A stretch of 64,000 bases of DNA from Desulfomicrobium escambiense DSM 10707 (GCF_000428825.1 NZ_AUAR01000005.1:178189-242188), one strand, 5' to 3'; numbered from the stretch's first letter, positions 45,838 through 57,794 are shown. Notes: generated by a model not told the origin, from the sequence alone. Program-made: numbers and translations.

Positions 45838-46267
45838 GACGCTTTCTTTGATGATCAGGGTGGACAAGGGATGTCGTATTTTTCCTAGTTATTATCCTAT
45901 ATCAAGTTAAGCAAGGTACACAAGCCTTTTCGTAGGTAAAAAAGGGGGGGCACCGGGGGGAGTGAGTACTTTTTGCTTCAGTAGCGTGGTCAAGTTCTGA
46001 CTCAGCATGCCCGACCTCAATATTTGTGCGTAACAGAATTATATAACAAGAATTGAGCCAATCACGGTGTCTCTTTCATTATCTCAAACTTTCTGACTTC
46101 GCAGGATGTTGCTTTGAACGATCGGCCGTCGTTGGGTACGCACGACCTTGGATGATGACATTTTTTGTTCAAATTTGACATATTCTGCGCAGTCAATCTG
46201 CGCAGTCACGGATTAGCTAAATGCGAGCGGGTATATTATCTTCGTTGGTGGTGGTCTCGGACGCGGC
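45838..46267. other. AT-rich non-coding junction between minor-pilin operon and second pilW
   Basis: 430 bases without a supportable gene. It holds the promoter region of the fimT operon (minus strand, TTGATA and AT-rich stretches near 45870-45910), two G tracts (45944-45950 and 45955-45960) and a tandem duplication of CTGCGCAGTCA (46185-46195 and 46198-46208). Base composition changes here from AT-rich to GC-rich. Confidence 0.6.
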
Positions 46268-46942
46268 TTATCGGCCGCACGTAAGATTTCGGCATGTTAC
46301 CCGCGTAGCCATGGTTCGGTTTCCAATACCCAGATTTGCGCGATTTGAAGAGGGGATAGCTGTTATTTTGATCTCAACAATGCAGATTTTATCGGTGTTC
46401 TGTTCTGGGTCCTCTATGGATTCGCCCTTGTTGTCAAAATAGGCGAAACGAAGTTCTCCGATGTTCGTGCATAGCGGCTGCCAGTGCACGGCACCGGTGT
46501 CGTATTTTCTGAGGACGTTGTCGGGTTCGGATTTGGGTGCGCCGGTGTTGAGGACATTCAGTCTGAATCCTGCGTGGTCCCAAAGGCTGCCGCTGCCGCT
46601 TTCATCGACCTTGCCGTCGCCCATGTAGTCCAGCGTGCAATAGATTGCCGTTTGGTTGGTCGCTCTACCGTAGTCCGGTTTTCCCTTTTCCGGCAAATTT
46701 TTGAAGCCGAACCCAGGGGCTCCGGTGGGAGAGTAACCGCACATGCGCAGTTCCTCCGCGATCTGGCTGGTTGCCGCGAGCAGTTCCTGCTGCATGAGGG
46801 TGGTTTCCTCCTGCTTCATGGCCATGCGGTGGTGAAACTGGAAAAGCGTGGCAATTGCCGCTGTCATGACCCCTGCGATGGCCGTCACCACGAGGATTTC
46901 GATAAGGGTCATGCCGGATTGGGGTCGTAATGTTGTTTGCAC
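46268..46942 (-). CDS. pilW: second PilW-like minor pilin (GC-richer paralog)
   Basis: 224-residue prepilin with motif QSGMTLIEILVVTAIAGVMT (residues about 8-27). It shares the QEETTLMQQELL, ELRMCGYSPTG and LRFAYFDNKGE blocks with the other PilW at 44776-45363 but has a longer middle (CTLDYMGDGKVDESGSGSLW) and codon use closer to the rest of the chromosome. It has no pilV/pilX partners after it, so it looks like a remnant of an older minor-pilin set or a silent duplicate. Confidence 0.8.
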   Translation of the reverse strand: MQTTLRPQSGMTLIEILVVTAIAGVMTAAIATLFQFHHRMAMKQEETTLMQQELLAATSQIAEELRMCGYSPTGAPGFGFKNLPEKGKPDYGRATNQTAIYCTLDYMGDGKVDESGSGSLWDHAGFRLNVLNTGAPKSEPDNVLRKYDTGAVHWQPLCTNIGELRFAYFDNKGESIEDPEQNTDKICIVEIKITAIPSSNRANLGIGNRTMATRVTCRNLTCGR

Positions 46943-47384
46943 GTAGCACTCCGCAGGATAGGTCGGTGATGGAAATCCCGCAGAGGATAGAGGACCGGTC
47001 TGAAGAGGGAAATGCGTACGATGTTGAGTTTTCGCGTGTTATGAAGGTGGAAGGCGGTATATTGAGGTTGCCTTTGAACTGGGAGCAACGGTGCGCAGGT
47101 ACCCGTTCTTTGGGGGAGGGCATGCGTAGTCTTTGAGACGTTTTCTTATGGCGCCATCGAGCTGAGCTGCCTCGAAGGCAAGGATGGATTGCTGCACTGA
47201 GCTGGAAATGACCGGCAAGGCGACGAAGTGTGGTGGGGCTCAGTGAACGATGTCCCTCACGCTTAGCCGCCGAGGCATTCAACCAGGGAACGGGATTCCC
47301 TTTCTTCAAGAGGCTGACGCTGGCGCGGACAGGATTGTCGGTGCCTGAAAAGATGGCGGACAGGAGCCGTGAACAAGGGGCCAG
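46943..47384. other. non-coding stretch upstream of second pilW
   Basis: About 440 bases in which the reading frames are interrupted or have atypical composition. No RNA, repeat or promoter was confidently identified. The only long frame (minus strand, continuing through pilW in another frame) looks like a shadow. Confidence 0.4.
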
Positions 47385-47415
47385 AAAAAAAATGGCCGGG
47401 CATGGAGCCCGGCCG
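47385..47415 (-). terminator. terminator of the 62-residue Cys protein gene
   Basis: Stem GGCCGGGC / GCCCGGCC with a short loop. On the minus strand it is followed by eight T (read ATTTTTTTT). Confidence 0.88.
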
Positions 47416-47443
47416 AACCGAAAATGCGTGGGCTCTTTCGGCC

Positions 47444-47632
47444 CTATTTGTCCACGATCGCGCAGTCCGGGTTGGGACACCACCATTCGTCCTTGTCGCC
47501 GGTGATGGCCTTGACCTCGCCCTCTTCGAGCATCGCGGCCGTTTGGCCGTTGAGTTCCTTGCACTTGCGGCCGGAAAGCTTCTTCGTCGTGTCGCCTGAT
47601 ATGGACAGGGGCTTTTCCTGTTCGTTCGTCAT
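47444..47632 (-). CDS. small hypothetical protein with CPNPDC motif, 62 residues
   Basis: ATG 47632 has a perfect AAGGAGGT ribosome site about six bases upstream, and a strong terminator follows 29 bases after the stop. The protein is hydrophilic and ends DEWWCPNPDCAIVDK, a Cys-x4-Cys with tryptophans, suggesting a metal or redox site. A further Cys lies at GRKCKELNG. No family recognised. It is monocistronic and divergent from the NtrC-family regulator at 47956. Confidence 0.75.
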   Translation of the reverse strand: MTNEQEKPLSISGDTTKKLSGRKCKELNGQTAAMLEEGEVKAITGDKDEWWCPNPDCAIVDK

Positions 47633-47955
47633 GGGAGACCTCCTTGGTTTCTTCTGTACGGACTATAGCCGCGGGGGAGCACGCTGACAACATGGTCCGG
47701 GTGGGGCCGCCGGGTGCTTTCTTCGTATGGGTGCTGATGATATGCTGCGCGCTGTGGGTATGATGCCCTGTTTGAGTCTTCATGGATTTTCATATATCCA
47801 CGTCTCATGAGCGGAATGCGACTACATATTTTCACGCCCTGCATCCTCTGCGCGCGGACGTCCCTGGGCCATGGACGGCGGCAAGGGCCGGGACACCCGT
47901 GCATCCCCTGCGCACCGACGCCCCTCGTGTTTTGCCGACTTGTTTTGGAGATGGC
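47633..47955. other. divergent upstream region with imperfect direct repeats
   Basis: Between the small Cys protein and the regulator. Two 25-base direct repeats (47841-47865 and 47901-47925; pattern gcatccYctgcgcRcSgacgYccct) are spaced exactly 60 bases. The plus-strand frame into the regulator is open here but unlike any receiver-domain N-terminus, so it is treated as leader. Confidence 0.5.
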
Positions 47956-49296
47956 GTGAACCGGGAGCGGACCATCCTGGTCGTCGATGACGACGAGGGC
48001 GTTCGCCAGGTCCTGCAGGATCTGCTGGCTTCTGTCGGGTACAGGACGGTCTTTGCGGGCGACGGCGAGGAGGCTCTGCTCAGGCTTGAGAATGGGGATG
48101 TGGACCTCGTCGTGTCCGACGACAAGATGCCCGGCATGAGCGGGCGCGAGCTGCTTTGGGAGTGCGTGCGGCGCTGGCCCGGGCTGCCTGTCGTGCTGTT
48201 GACCGGGTACGGCACCGTGCCCGAGGCTGTGGAGGCCATCAAGGCCGGGGCCGTGGACTATCTGCTCAAACCCTTCGACGGTCGGGAGTTGCTCGGCAAG
48301 ATCGCGTCCATCCTCGCGGTCCGGGACACCCGTGCCTGGATCGGGGGGCGCGGGCTGCTTGCCGAGGAGCTGTGGGGCGGGAAGAGTCCGGCCATGCAGC
48401 GCTTGTGCAAGCTCATCGAACGCGTCGCACCGACGGAAGCCACGATCCTCCTGCTTGGCGAATCCGGCACGGGCAAGGAGAAGATCGCGGGCCTCCTGCA
48501 CCGTCTGAGCCAGCGCGCGTACGGGCCGTTCGTTGTGGTGGACTGCGGCTCCACGCCGTCCACCCTGCTCGAAAGCGAGCTCTTCGGGCATGCCAAGGGC
48601 GCCTTCACCAACGCTTTCAAGGACAAGAAGGGACTCGTGGCCGAGGCTCACGGCGGGACCCTTTTCCTTGACGAGATCGGCAACATCTCCTCGGAGATGC
48701 AGCTGCGGCTTCTGCGCTTCCTGCAGGAGCGCCGCATCCGCCGCGTGGGCGACGTGTCCGAGACGCCCGTCAACTGCCGGGTCATCGCCGCCACCAACGC
48801 GGACCTGGCCGAACTGGTCCGGCGCGGGGAATTTCGCGAGGACCTCTACTACCGCCTGAAGGTAATCGCCATCCAGGTGCCCCCGCTGCGCGAGCGTAAA
48901 CCCGACATTCCCATCCTGGCCGAACGCTTCCTGCAGATGTTCGCCGAGGACGGGCGCGTCCGCAAACTCGACCCCGAGGTGGCCGAGGCCATGCTCGACT
49001 ATGCCTGGCCCGGCAATGTCCGCGAACTTCGGAACATGCTCGAGGCGGCCGTCATCCTGTCCTCGGACGGCGTCATCCGCATGGAGGACATGCAGTTCGA
49101 GGAAACCGACCTGGACCTCCCGCTGCCCGGCAACGTGCTCTCCCTTGAGGACAGCGAACGGCAGGTCATCGTCAGCGCCCTGGAGAAAAGCAACTGGGTG
49201 GTCAAGGACGCCGCCGACCTGCTCGGCATCAGCCGCCGCACCATGCATTACAAGATCAAGAAATTTGGCATCGAGACGGGCAGAAGGGCAAGTTAG
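47956..49296 (+). CDS. NtrC-family sigma-54-type response regulator with altered GAFTGA loop
   Basis: 446 residues: receiver domain (about 1-120, ILVVDDDEGVRQVL, VVSDDKMPGMSG, LLKPFDG), AAA+ domain (about 145-385) and C-terminal Fis-type helix-turn-helix (about 405-440, DAADLLGISRRTMHYKIKKF). Walker A GESGTGKEK and Walker B GGTLFLDEIGN are intact. The sigma-54-contact loop reads GAFTNA instead of GAFTGA. A GTG start at 47956 is supported by GGAG five bases upstream. No partner kinase lies beside it. Unknown targets. Confidence 0.88.
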   Translation: MNRERTILVVDDDEGVRQVLQDLLASVGYRTVFAGDGEEALLRLENGDVDLVVSDDKMPGMSGRELLWECVRRWPGLPVVLLTGYGTVPEAVEAIKAGAVDYLLKPFDGRELLGKIASILAVRDTRAWIGGRGLLAEELWGGKSPAMQRLCKLIERVAPTEATILLLGESGTGKEKIAGLLHRLSQRAYGPFVVVDCGSTPSTLLESELFGHAKGAFTNAFKDKKGLVAEAHGGTLFLDEIGNISSEMQLRLLRFLQERRIRRVGDVSETPVNCRVIAATNADLAELVRRGEFREDLYYRLKVIAIQVPPLRERKPDIPILAERFLQMFAEDGRVRKLDPEVAEAMLDYAWPGNVRELRNMLEAAVILSSDGVIRMEDMQFEETDLDLPLPGNVLSLEDSERQVIVSALEKSNWVVKDAADLLGISRRTMHYKIKKFGIETGRRAS

Positions 49297-49339
49297 CCTT
49301 GCCCGGACATCGCGGCACGTAGTCCCGAGCGAGCCCGCA

Positions 49340-49367
49340 CGTCATTCCCACGAAGGCGAAAATTCAT
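49340..49367 (+). repeat. short REP-like element
   Basis: A CGTCATTCCCACGAAGGCGAAAAT-type sequence resembles the common CGTCATTCCCGCGAAGGCGGG repeat seen in many genomes. Single copy in this window. Confidence 0.4.
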
Positions 49368-49459
49368 GTCTCCTCAGTGGTTTACAGAAGCACTTGTTCT
49401 TCTTCAACGGGGTGACGGCTTGTTCGGGGCTTCCCGGTTCGCGCCTCCCCTGCGTTCAA

Positions 49460-49515
49460 ATTGGTCGTCGTCTCCAATCATTGTCATCTTCTTCGGAATG
49501 ATTACCAAATGACAA
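49460..49515. promoter_or_regulatory. cluster of inverted repeats upstream of the 90-residue gene
   Basis: Three overlapping pairs: ATTGG/CCAAT (49460-49464/49474-49478), AATCATT/AATGATT (49476-49482/49497-49503), TTGTCAT/ATGACAA (49481-49487/49509-49515). Could be an operator or alternative hairpins; no recognised motif. Confidence 0.35.
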
Positions 49516-49534
49516 CTCGATTGGAGGGATGATC

Positions 49535-49807
49535 ATGAAAAACATGCAGACTCTGAAACATTTCATGCGCTATTTCGAGCCTCATTGCGAGGAGCGGGAC
49601 GGACGCAAGTACTGTTACGTTTCGGCCCTGGAATACCCCGAGGCCCAAGAGGCCCTGGACCTGTTCGGCGGGTACGGGTTTTTCGAAGGGGCGCCCAATT
49701 CCATCGCCCTGAAGTACGCCCACCTCGTGGAGGAAGGCGGCGATGAGCGGTGGCATCTCGGCGCGGAACAGAAACCCGGCGCGTACCCCGTTTGGGTGGC
49801 CTGGTAG
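49535..49807 (+). CDS. small hypothetical protein, 90 residues
   Basis: ATG 49535 follows GGAGGG with six-base spacing. It starts MKNMQTLKHFMRYFEPHCEE and has two Cys (HCEER, RKYCYVS), tryptophans near the end (DERWHLGA, VWVAW) and a GGYGFFEGAPNSIALKY stretch. It has no membrane segment or signal. It lies 39 bases upstream of msrA on the same strand. No family recognised. Confidence 0.6.
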   Translation: MKNMQTLKHFMRYFEPHCEERDGRKYCYVSALEYPEAQEALDLFGGYGFFEGAPNSIALKYAHLVEEGGDERWHLGAEQKPGAYPVWVAW

Positions 49808-49846
49808 GAGGGGCCGTCCGAGGCCCCTGCCTCGAGGGAGGAACCT

Positions 49847-50440
49847 ATGCGAATACTGACCATCATGCTCATGCTCTGCCTGAGCGCTGGAGGAGTCATG
49901 GCTGCGGAATACAAGAGCGCTGTCTTTGCCGGCGGGTGTTTCTGGTGCCTCGAAGGCCCTTTTGACGGATTGCCTGGTGTCATTGAAACCGAGTCCGGCT
50001 ATACGGGCGGGACCGTGCAGAACCCTACATACGAGCAGGTGTCTGCGGGAACCACGGGGCATATGGAGGCCATGCGCGTGGTCTACGACCCCGCCAAAGT
50101 CACCTTTGAAAAGCTGCTGTCCGTGTTCTGGCGCAACATCGATCCCACTGACGGCGGCGGTCAGTTCTGTGACCGCGGTCCGCAGTACCGCTCGGCGATT
50201 TTTTTCGCCGACGCCGGGGAGGAGGCCGAGGCGCGCAGGCAAAAGGCGCAGCTGGAAAAGGAAAAAGGGATGCGCATCGCCACGGAGATTCTGCCCCGGG
50301 CAGAATTCTACCCCGCCGAGGAATATCATCAGGATTATTACACGAAGAATCCCCTGCGGTACCATTTCTACCGGCAGGGCTGCGGCCGTGACCAGCGCCT
50401 CCGGCAGATCTGGGGCGCGGAAGCCGGGGGCAAGGGATGA
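49847..50440 (+). CDS. msrA: exported peptide methionine sulfoxide reductase A
   Basis: 197 residues including an N-terminal signal (MRILTIMLMLCLSAGGVMA, cut after about 19), so a periplasmic form. The active-site motif is AVFAGGCFWCLEGPF (about 25-39), GCFWC with catalytic Cys. Further MsrA motifs: GYTGGTVQNPTYEQVSAGTTGH (about 51-72) and ITDGGGQFCDRGPQYRS-like DPTDGGGQFCDRGPQYRSAI (about 99-118). It repairs oxidised methionine in exported proteins, useful on oxygen exposure. Confidence 0.95.
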   Translation: MRILTIMLMLCLSAGGVMAAEYKSAVFAGGCFWCLEGPFDGLPGVIETESGYTGGTVQNPTYEQVSAGTTGHMEAMRVVYDPAKVTFEKLLSVFWRNIDPTDGGGQFCDRGPQYRSAIFFADAGEEAEARRQKAQLEKEKGMRIATEILPRAEFYPAEEYHQDYYTKNPLRYHFYRQGCGRDQRLRQIWGAEAGGKG

Positions 50441-50465
50441 CGCTTCCGGTGCGAGAAAATGAAAG

Positions 50466-50498
50466 GGCCCGGTTTCCGCAACGAGCGGAAGCCGGGCC
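50466..50498 (+). terminator. hairpin after msrA
   Basis: 14-bp stem GGCCCGGTTTCCGC / GCGGAAGCCGGGCC with a 5-base loop, 25 bases after the stop. No T run follows, so it may act only as a 3' barrier. Confidence 0.5.
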
Positions 50499-50572
50499 GA
50501 CCTATATATAATGATGTGAGTTGGGGTTCTTGTCCCCTCAATGCTTCGAGGAGGGCGCATTGTCCCTCCCGT

Positions 50573-50669
50573 GTCATCGCGAGGCGCCTTCGCCGTGGCG
50601 ATCCCTGCCTCGTCCGCCTTTACCCATCGGAATATCTGGATTGCTTCGTCGAAGACTCCTCGCAATGAC
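50573..50669. repeat. paired inverted GTCATYGCGAGG element (MITE/REP-like)
   Basis: Left arm 50573-50604 begins GTCATCGCGAGGCGCC. The right arm 50638-50669, reverse complemented, begins GTCATTGCGAGGAGTC and matches with scattered differences. This is a common inverted-repeat family in bacterial genomes. The remainder of the 390-base gap to 50826 shows no gene. Confidence 0.8.
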
Positions 50670-50826
50670 TGGCTTTCGCAACGATCCATCCTGGTTGAGC
50701 GGGTCCAGGGTCGACCTTTCGCGACTCATAAGCCCGTGGAGGCGCAATCCGGATGAACCTTTGTTATGCAGACCTCGTGGGTAAAAATTCCCTCCTTCGC
50801 ATGAACGACGCTTGTGCCCCCACCAT

Positions 50827-54626
<3,800 letters not shown>

Positions 54627-54653
54627 TCGGACTTTCCCCAGCCTCAATTTTGC

Positions 54654-54677
54654 AAAGCCGGTTCGCCGGCTTTTTTC
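54654..54677 (+). terminator. terminator after gdhA
   Basis: AAAGCCGG-ttcg-CCGGCTTTTTTC: a 7-bp stem with tetraloop and six T. Confidence 0.92.
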
Positions 54678-54746
54678 TTTGCCCGGCCGCGTTGCTCGCA
54701 GGACCGGCTTTGGGTAGGCTCGCGTCCATCCCAAGGAGGAGACGAC

Positions 54747-57700
54747 ATGCCCTTCACCCCCGCGCTGCAGCTCGTGGCCCAGGATTCGGAGTTCCGCAAA
54801 TTCCACGACCTTATGGCCCGCAAGGTCCAGAACATCCTCCTTGTTTCCACGGCCTACGACGCCTGGGTCATGGAGGAGGACTGCAAGCTCTCGGAACGCA
54901 TCGTGTCCGAGTACCAGGGACTCAACCTGAGCCGCCCCCCGCGCCTGACCTGGGCGTCCGGCGCCGACGAGGCCCTGGCCTTCCTGGCCGAGCGGACCTT
55001 CGAACTCATCATCCTCATGCCGCAGCTGGCCGAGCGCGAGGCCCTGACCCTGGGGCGGCGCATCAAGGAGCTGAATCTCGGCATCCCCGTCTACCTCCTG
55101 ACCCACCGCGAGGTCTTCCTGCCCGGCGAGAGCCCGGCCGAGGGCATCGACCGGCAGTTCGTCTGGACCGGCAACGCCGACCTGCTGGTGGCCCTGGTCA
55201 AGAACGCCGAAGACGCCATGAACGTGGACTTCGACACGAGGAGCGTGGGCATCCGCGTCATCATCGTGGTCGAGGACTCGCCGCGCTACCAGTCCTGCCT
55301 GCTGCCCATCCTGTACCGGGAGCTTGTGGTGCAGACCCAGGAGGTCATCCGGCAGGGGCTCAACCAGGAACACCGTCTGCTGACCATGCGCTGCCGGCCC
55401 AAGATTCTCCTGGCCGGCACCTTCGAGGACGGCCTGGACCTGTTCCGGAAATTCGAGCCCTATGTCCTGGGCGTCATCTCCGATGTCCGCTACCCCCGGG
55501 CCGGGCGGCTCGACCCGTCCGCGGGCGTCGATTTGCTGGCCGCCATCAAGGCCCAGCGCTTCGACATTCCGCTGCTGCTCATGAGCAACGAGCCGGAGAA
55601 CGCCAGGAGGGCGCAGGACATCCCGGCCAACTTCGTCGACAAGAACTCGCCGACGCTGCTGGCCGATGTGCGGCGTTTTGTGCTGGATCGCCTGGGTTTC
55701 GGGGATTTCGTCTTCCGCGACGCAGATGGCGGCGAAATCGCGCGGGCCGGAAGCATGTTCGCCCTTGAGGAGTGCCTCAAGACGATGCCCGCCGATGTCC
55801 TTGTCCACCATTCCCGGCACAACGATTTTTCGCGGTGGTTCTTCGCCCGCACGGAATTCGAGCTCGCCGACCGCCTGCGGCCCATGAGCGAGAAGGATTT
55901 CGCCTCGCCGGAGCTTCTGCGGCAGGGCGTGCTGAAGATGGTCCGGATGCGACGGGAGCAGCGGCAGAAGGGCATCGTGGCCAATTTCAACCCCAAGGAT
56001 TTCGACCCGACCACCGATTTCTTCAAGATCGGCGAGGGCTCCCTGGGCGGCAAGGCCAGGGGGCTGGCGTTCCTGTTTTCGCTTCTGAACCGTATCCCGG
56101 CCCTGCAGGACAAGTATCCCGGCGTCGAGTTCGCCATGCCCAAAACCTTGGCCATCGCCACGGAAGGCTTCGACTCCTTTGTCAAGATGAACGACCTCAA
56201 GGGGTTGGCCGAAATGGACATCCCGGACGAGGAGGTGCTGCAGGCCGTCGGGAAGGCGCGCTTTCCGAGATGGCTGCGCAACCAACTCAAGGCCTATCTG
56301 ACCCAGGTGCGCCACCCGCTGGCCGTGCGCTCGTCGAGCCTGCTGGAGGACGCGCAGTTCCAGGCCTACGCCGGGCTTTACTCGACCATCATGGTGCCCA
56401 ACAACCATCCGGACCTCGATACCCGGCTGGAGGAGATGATCCTGGCCATCAAGCAGGTCTGGGCCTCGACCTTCTACCAGGCGCCCAAGGCCTTTTCGCG
56501 TCGTGTCAGCCAGCGCACGGACGAGGAGAAGATGGGCGTGCTCGTGCAGCAGGTCATCGGTGAGGACTACGGCGGCTACTTCTACCCGGCCATTTCCGGC
56601 GTGGCCCAGTCCTACAACTACTACCCCTTCGGGCGCATGAAGCCCGAGGACGGGGTGGCGACCATCGCCCTGGGTTTCGGCAAGATCGTCGTGGACGGAG
56701 GGCAGACCCTGCGCTTCTCGCCGCGCCATCCCAACATTTTGCCCCAGTGCCCGACGGTGGAGTTGGCCCTTCGCACGGCCCAGACCGAATTCTACAGTCT
56801 GTCTCTGGAGCGCTGGCCCTGGCCGCGTACGGACTTTTCCCTGGTCCGACGCAACATCGTCGAGGCCGAGGCCACGGGCCCGCTACCGCTCGTGGCCTCG
56901 ACGTTCCTTCCCGAGGAAGGGCGCATCCGCGACACGGCTTCCATCCCGGACCGGCCGCGGGTGCTCCTCTTCGCCCCGGTCCTCAAGCACAAAATCCTGC
57001 CCCTGGCCGAGATCCTCCAGGATGTCATGGCCGTGGCCGAGTCGGCCATGGGCTGCCCCGTGGAGATGGAGTTCGCCTGCAACCTCTACCCCGGCAAGGA
57101 GCGCAAGCCCGTGTTTTCGCTCCTGCAGCTGCGCCCCATGTCGGCGCGGGCCGACCTGAACCGCGTGACCATCAGCGAGGAGGACCGGGCTCGGGCCTTC
57201 TGCCTGTCGACCCACGCCCTGGGCAACGCCGAGAAAATGGACGTGGAGGATATCGTCTATGTCCGGCCCTCGGGTTTCGAGGTGGAGAAGACGGTGCAGA
57301 TCGCGGCGGAAATCGGGCGCATCAACGCTCTGCTCATGGACGCGGGGCGCAAGTACCTGCTGGTTGGCCCCGGCCGCTGGGGCACCGCGGACCGCTGGCT
57401 CGGCATCCCCGTGGCATGGAACGACATCTGCGGCGTTGCCGCCATCGTCGAGACCGCCTCGGCCCAGCTGCGGGTGGAGCCGTCGCAGGGCTCGCATTTC
57501 TTCCACAACATCACGACGCTGGGCATCAACTACATCATGGTTTCAGGCAAGGATGGGGAGCGCTTCGATTGGGACTGGCTGGAGGCGCAGGAGGTCTCGA
57601 GCATGGACGAGCATGTCGTGCATGTCCGGCTGCGGAAGCCCATGCGCATCAAGGTCGACGGTCGGACTTCGCACTGCGCCATCATCCCCGATGACGAAGG

Positions 57701-57794
57701 TGGCCGGGGGCGGGAGATTATCGTCCCGCCTGCCCCGGGGTGCTGCGCGACGGGGAGCGGGGCGCAAGGTGGGCCCGGGCCGTGCGCACTATGA
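54747..57794 (+). CDS. PEP/pyruvate-binding (PPDK-N) protein with N-terminal receiver-like domains
   Basis: A 1015-residue protein. The first about 380 residues contain two receiver-like folds (NILLVSTAYDAWVMEEDCKL; RVIIVVEDSPRYQSCLL; LFRKFEPYVLGVISDVRYPR). The ATP-grasp domain of PEP synthase/PPDK follows (about 430-800): GEGSLGGKARGLAFLFSLLN, HPLAVRSSSLLEDAQFQAYA and DYGGYFYPAISGVAQSYNYY. The usual phosphohistidine swivel motif and the C-terminal PEP barrel are not present; instead a distinct C-terminal region (LLVGPGRWGTADRWLGIPV, about 870-888) follows. So it is not a complete PEP synthase; its reaction is unknown. GGAGGAG precedes the ATG. Its last 77 bases overlap argP on the other strand. 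Confidence 0.82.
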   Translation: MPFTPALQLVAQDSEFRKFHDLMARKVQNILLVSTAYDAWVMEEDCKLSERIVSEYQGLNLSRPPRLTWASGADEALAFLAERTFELIILMPQLAEREALTLGRRIKELNLGIPVYLLTHREVFLPGESPAEGIDRQFVWTGNADLLVALVKNAEDAMNVDFDTRSVGIRVIIVVEDSPRYQSCLLPILYRELVVQTQEVIRQGLNQEHRLLTMRCRPKILLAGTFEDGLDLFRKFEPYVLGVISDVRYPRAGRLDPSAGVDLLAAIKAQRFDIPLLLMSNEPENARRAQDIPANFVDKNSPTLLADVRRFVLDRLGFGDFVFRDADGGEIARAGSMFALEECLKTMPADVLVHHSRHNDFSRWFFARTEFELADRLRPMSEKDFASPELLRQGVLKMVRMRREQRQKGIVANFNPKDFDPTTDFFKIGEGSLGGKARGLAFLFSLLNRIPALQDKYPGVEFAMPKTLAIATEGFDSFVKMNDLKGLAEMDIPDEEVLQAVGKARFPRWLRNQLKAYLTQVRHPLAVRSSSLLEDAQFQAYAGLYSTIMVPNNHPDLDTRLEEMILAIKQVWASTFYQAPKAFSRRVSQRTDEEKMGVLVQQVIGEDYGGYFYPAISGVAQSYNYYPFGRMKPEDGVATIALGFGKIVVDGGQTLRFSPRHPNILPQCPTVELALRTAQTEFYSLSLERWPWPRTDFSLVRRNIVEAEATGPLPLVASTFLPEEGRIRDTASIPDRPRVLLFAPVLKHKILPLAEILQDVMAVAESAMGCPVEMEFACNLYPGKERKPVFSLLQLRPMSARADLNRVTISEEDRARAFCLSTHALGNAEKMDVEDIVYVRPSGFEVEKTVQIAAEIGRINALLMDAGRKYLLVGPGRWGTADRWLGIPVAWNDICGVAAIVETASAQLRVEPSQGSHFFHNITTLGINYIMVSGKDGERFDWDWLEAQEVSSMDEHVVHVRLRKPMRIKVDGRTSHCAIIPDDEGGRGREIIVPPAPGCCATGSGAQGGPGPCAL

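Noticed and set aside
46665..47783. Minus-strand frame spanning from the upstream of second pilW through the small Cys protein gene
   Set aside because: It runs in a different frame through two better supported genes and has no recognisable domain.
47782..47955. N-terminal extension of the NtrC-type regulator from an upstream ATG
   Set aside because: The receiver domain starts normally at GTG 47956 with a ribosome site; the extension has no family counterpart and contains direct repeats.
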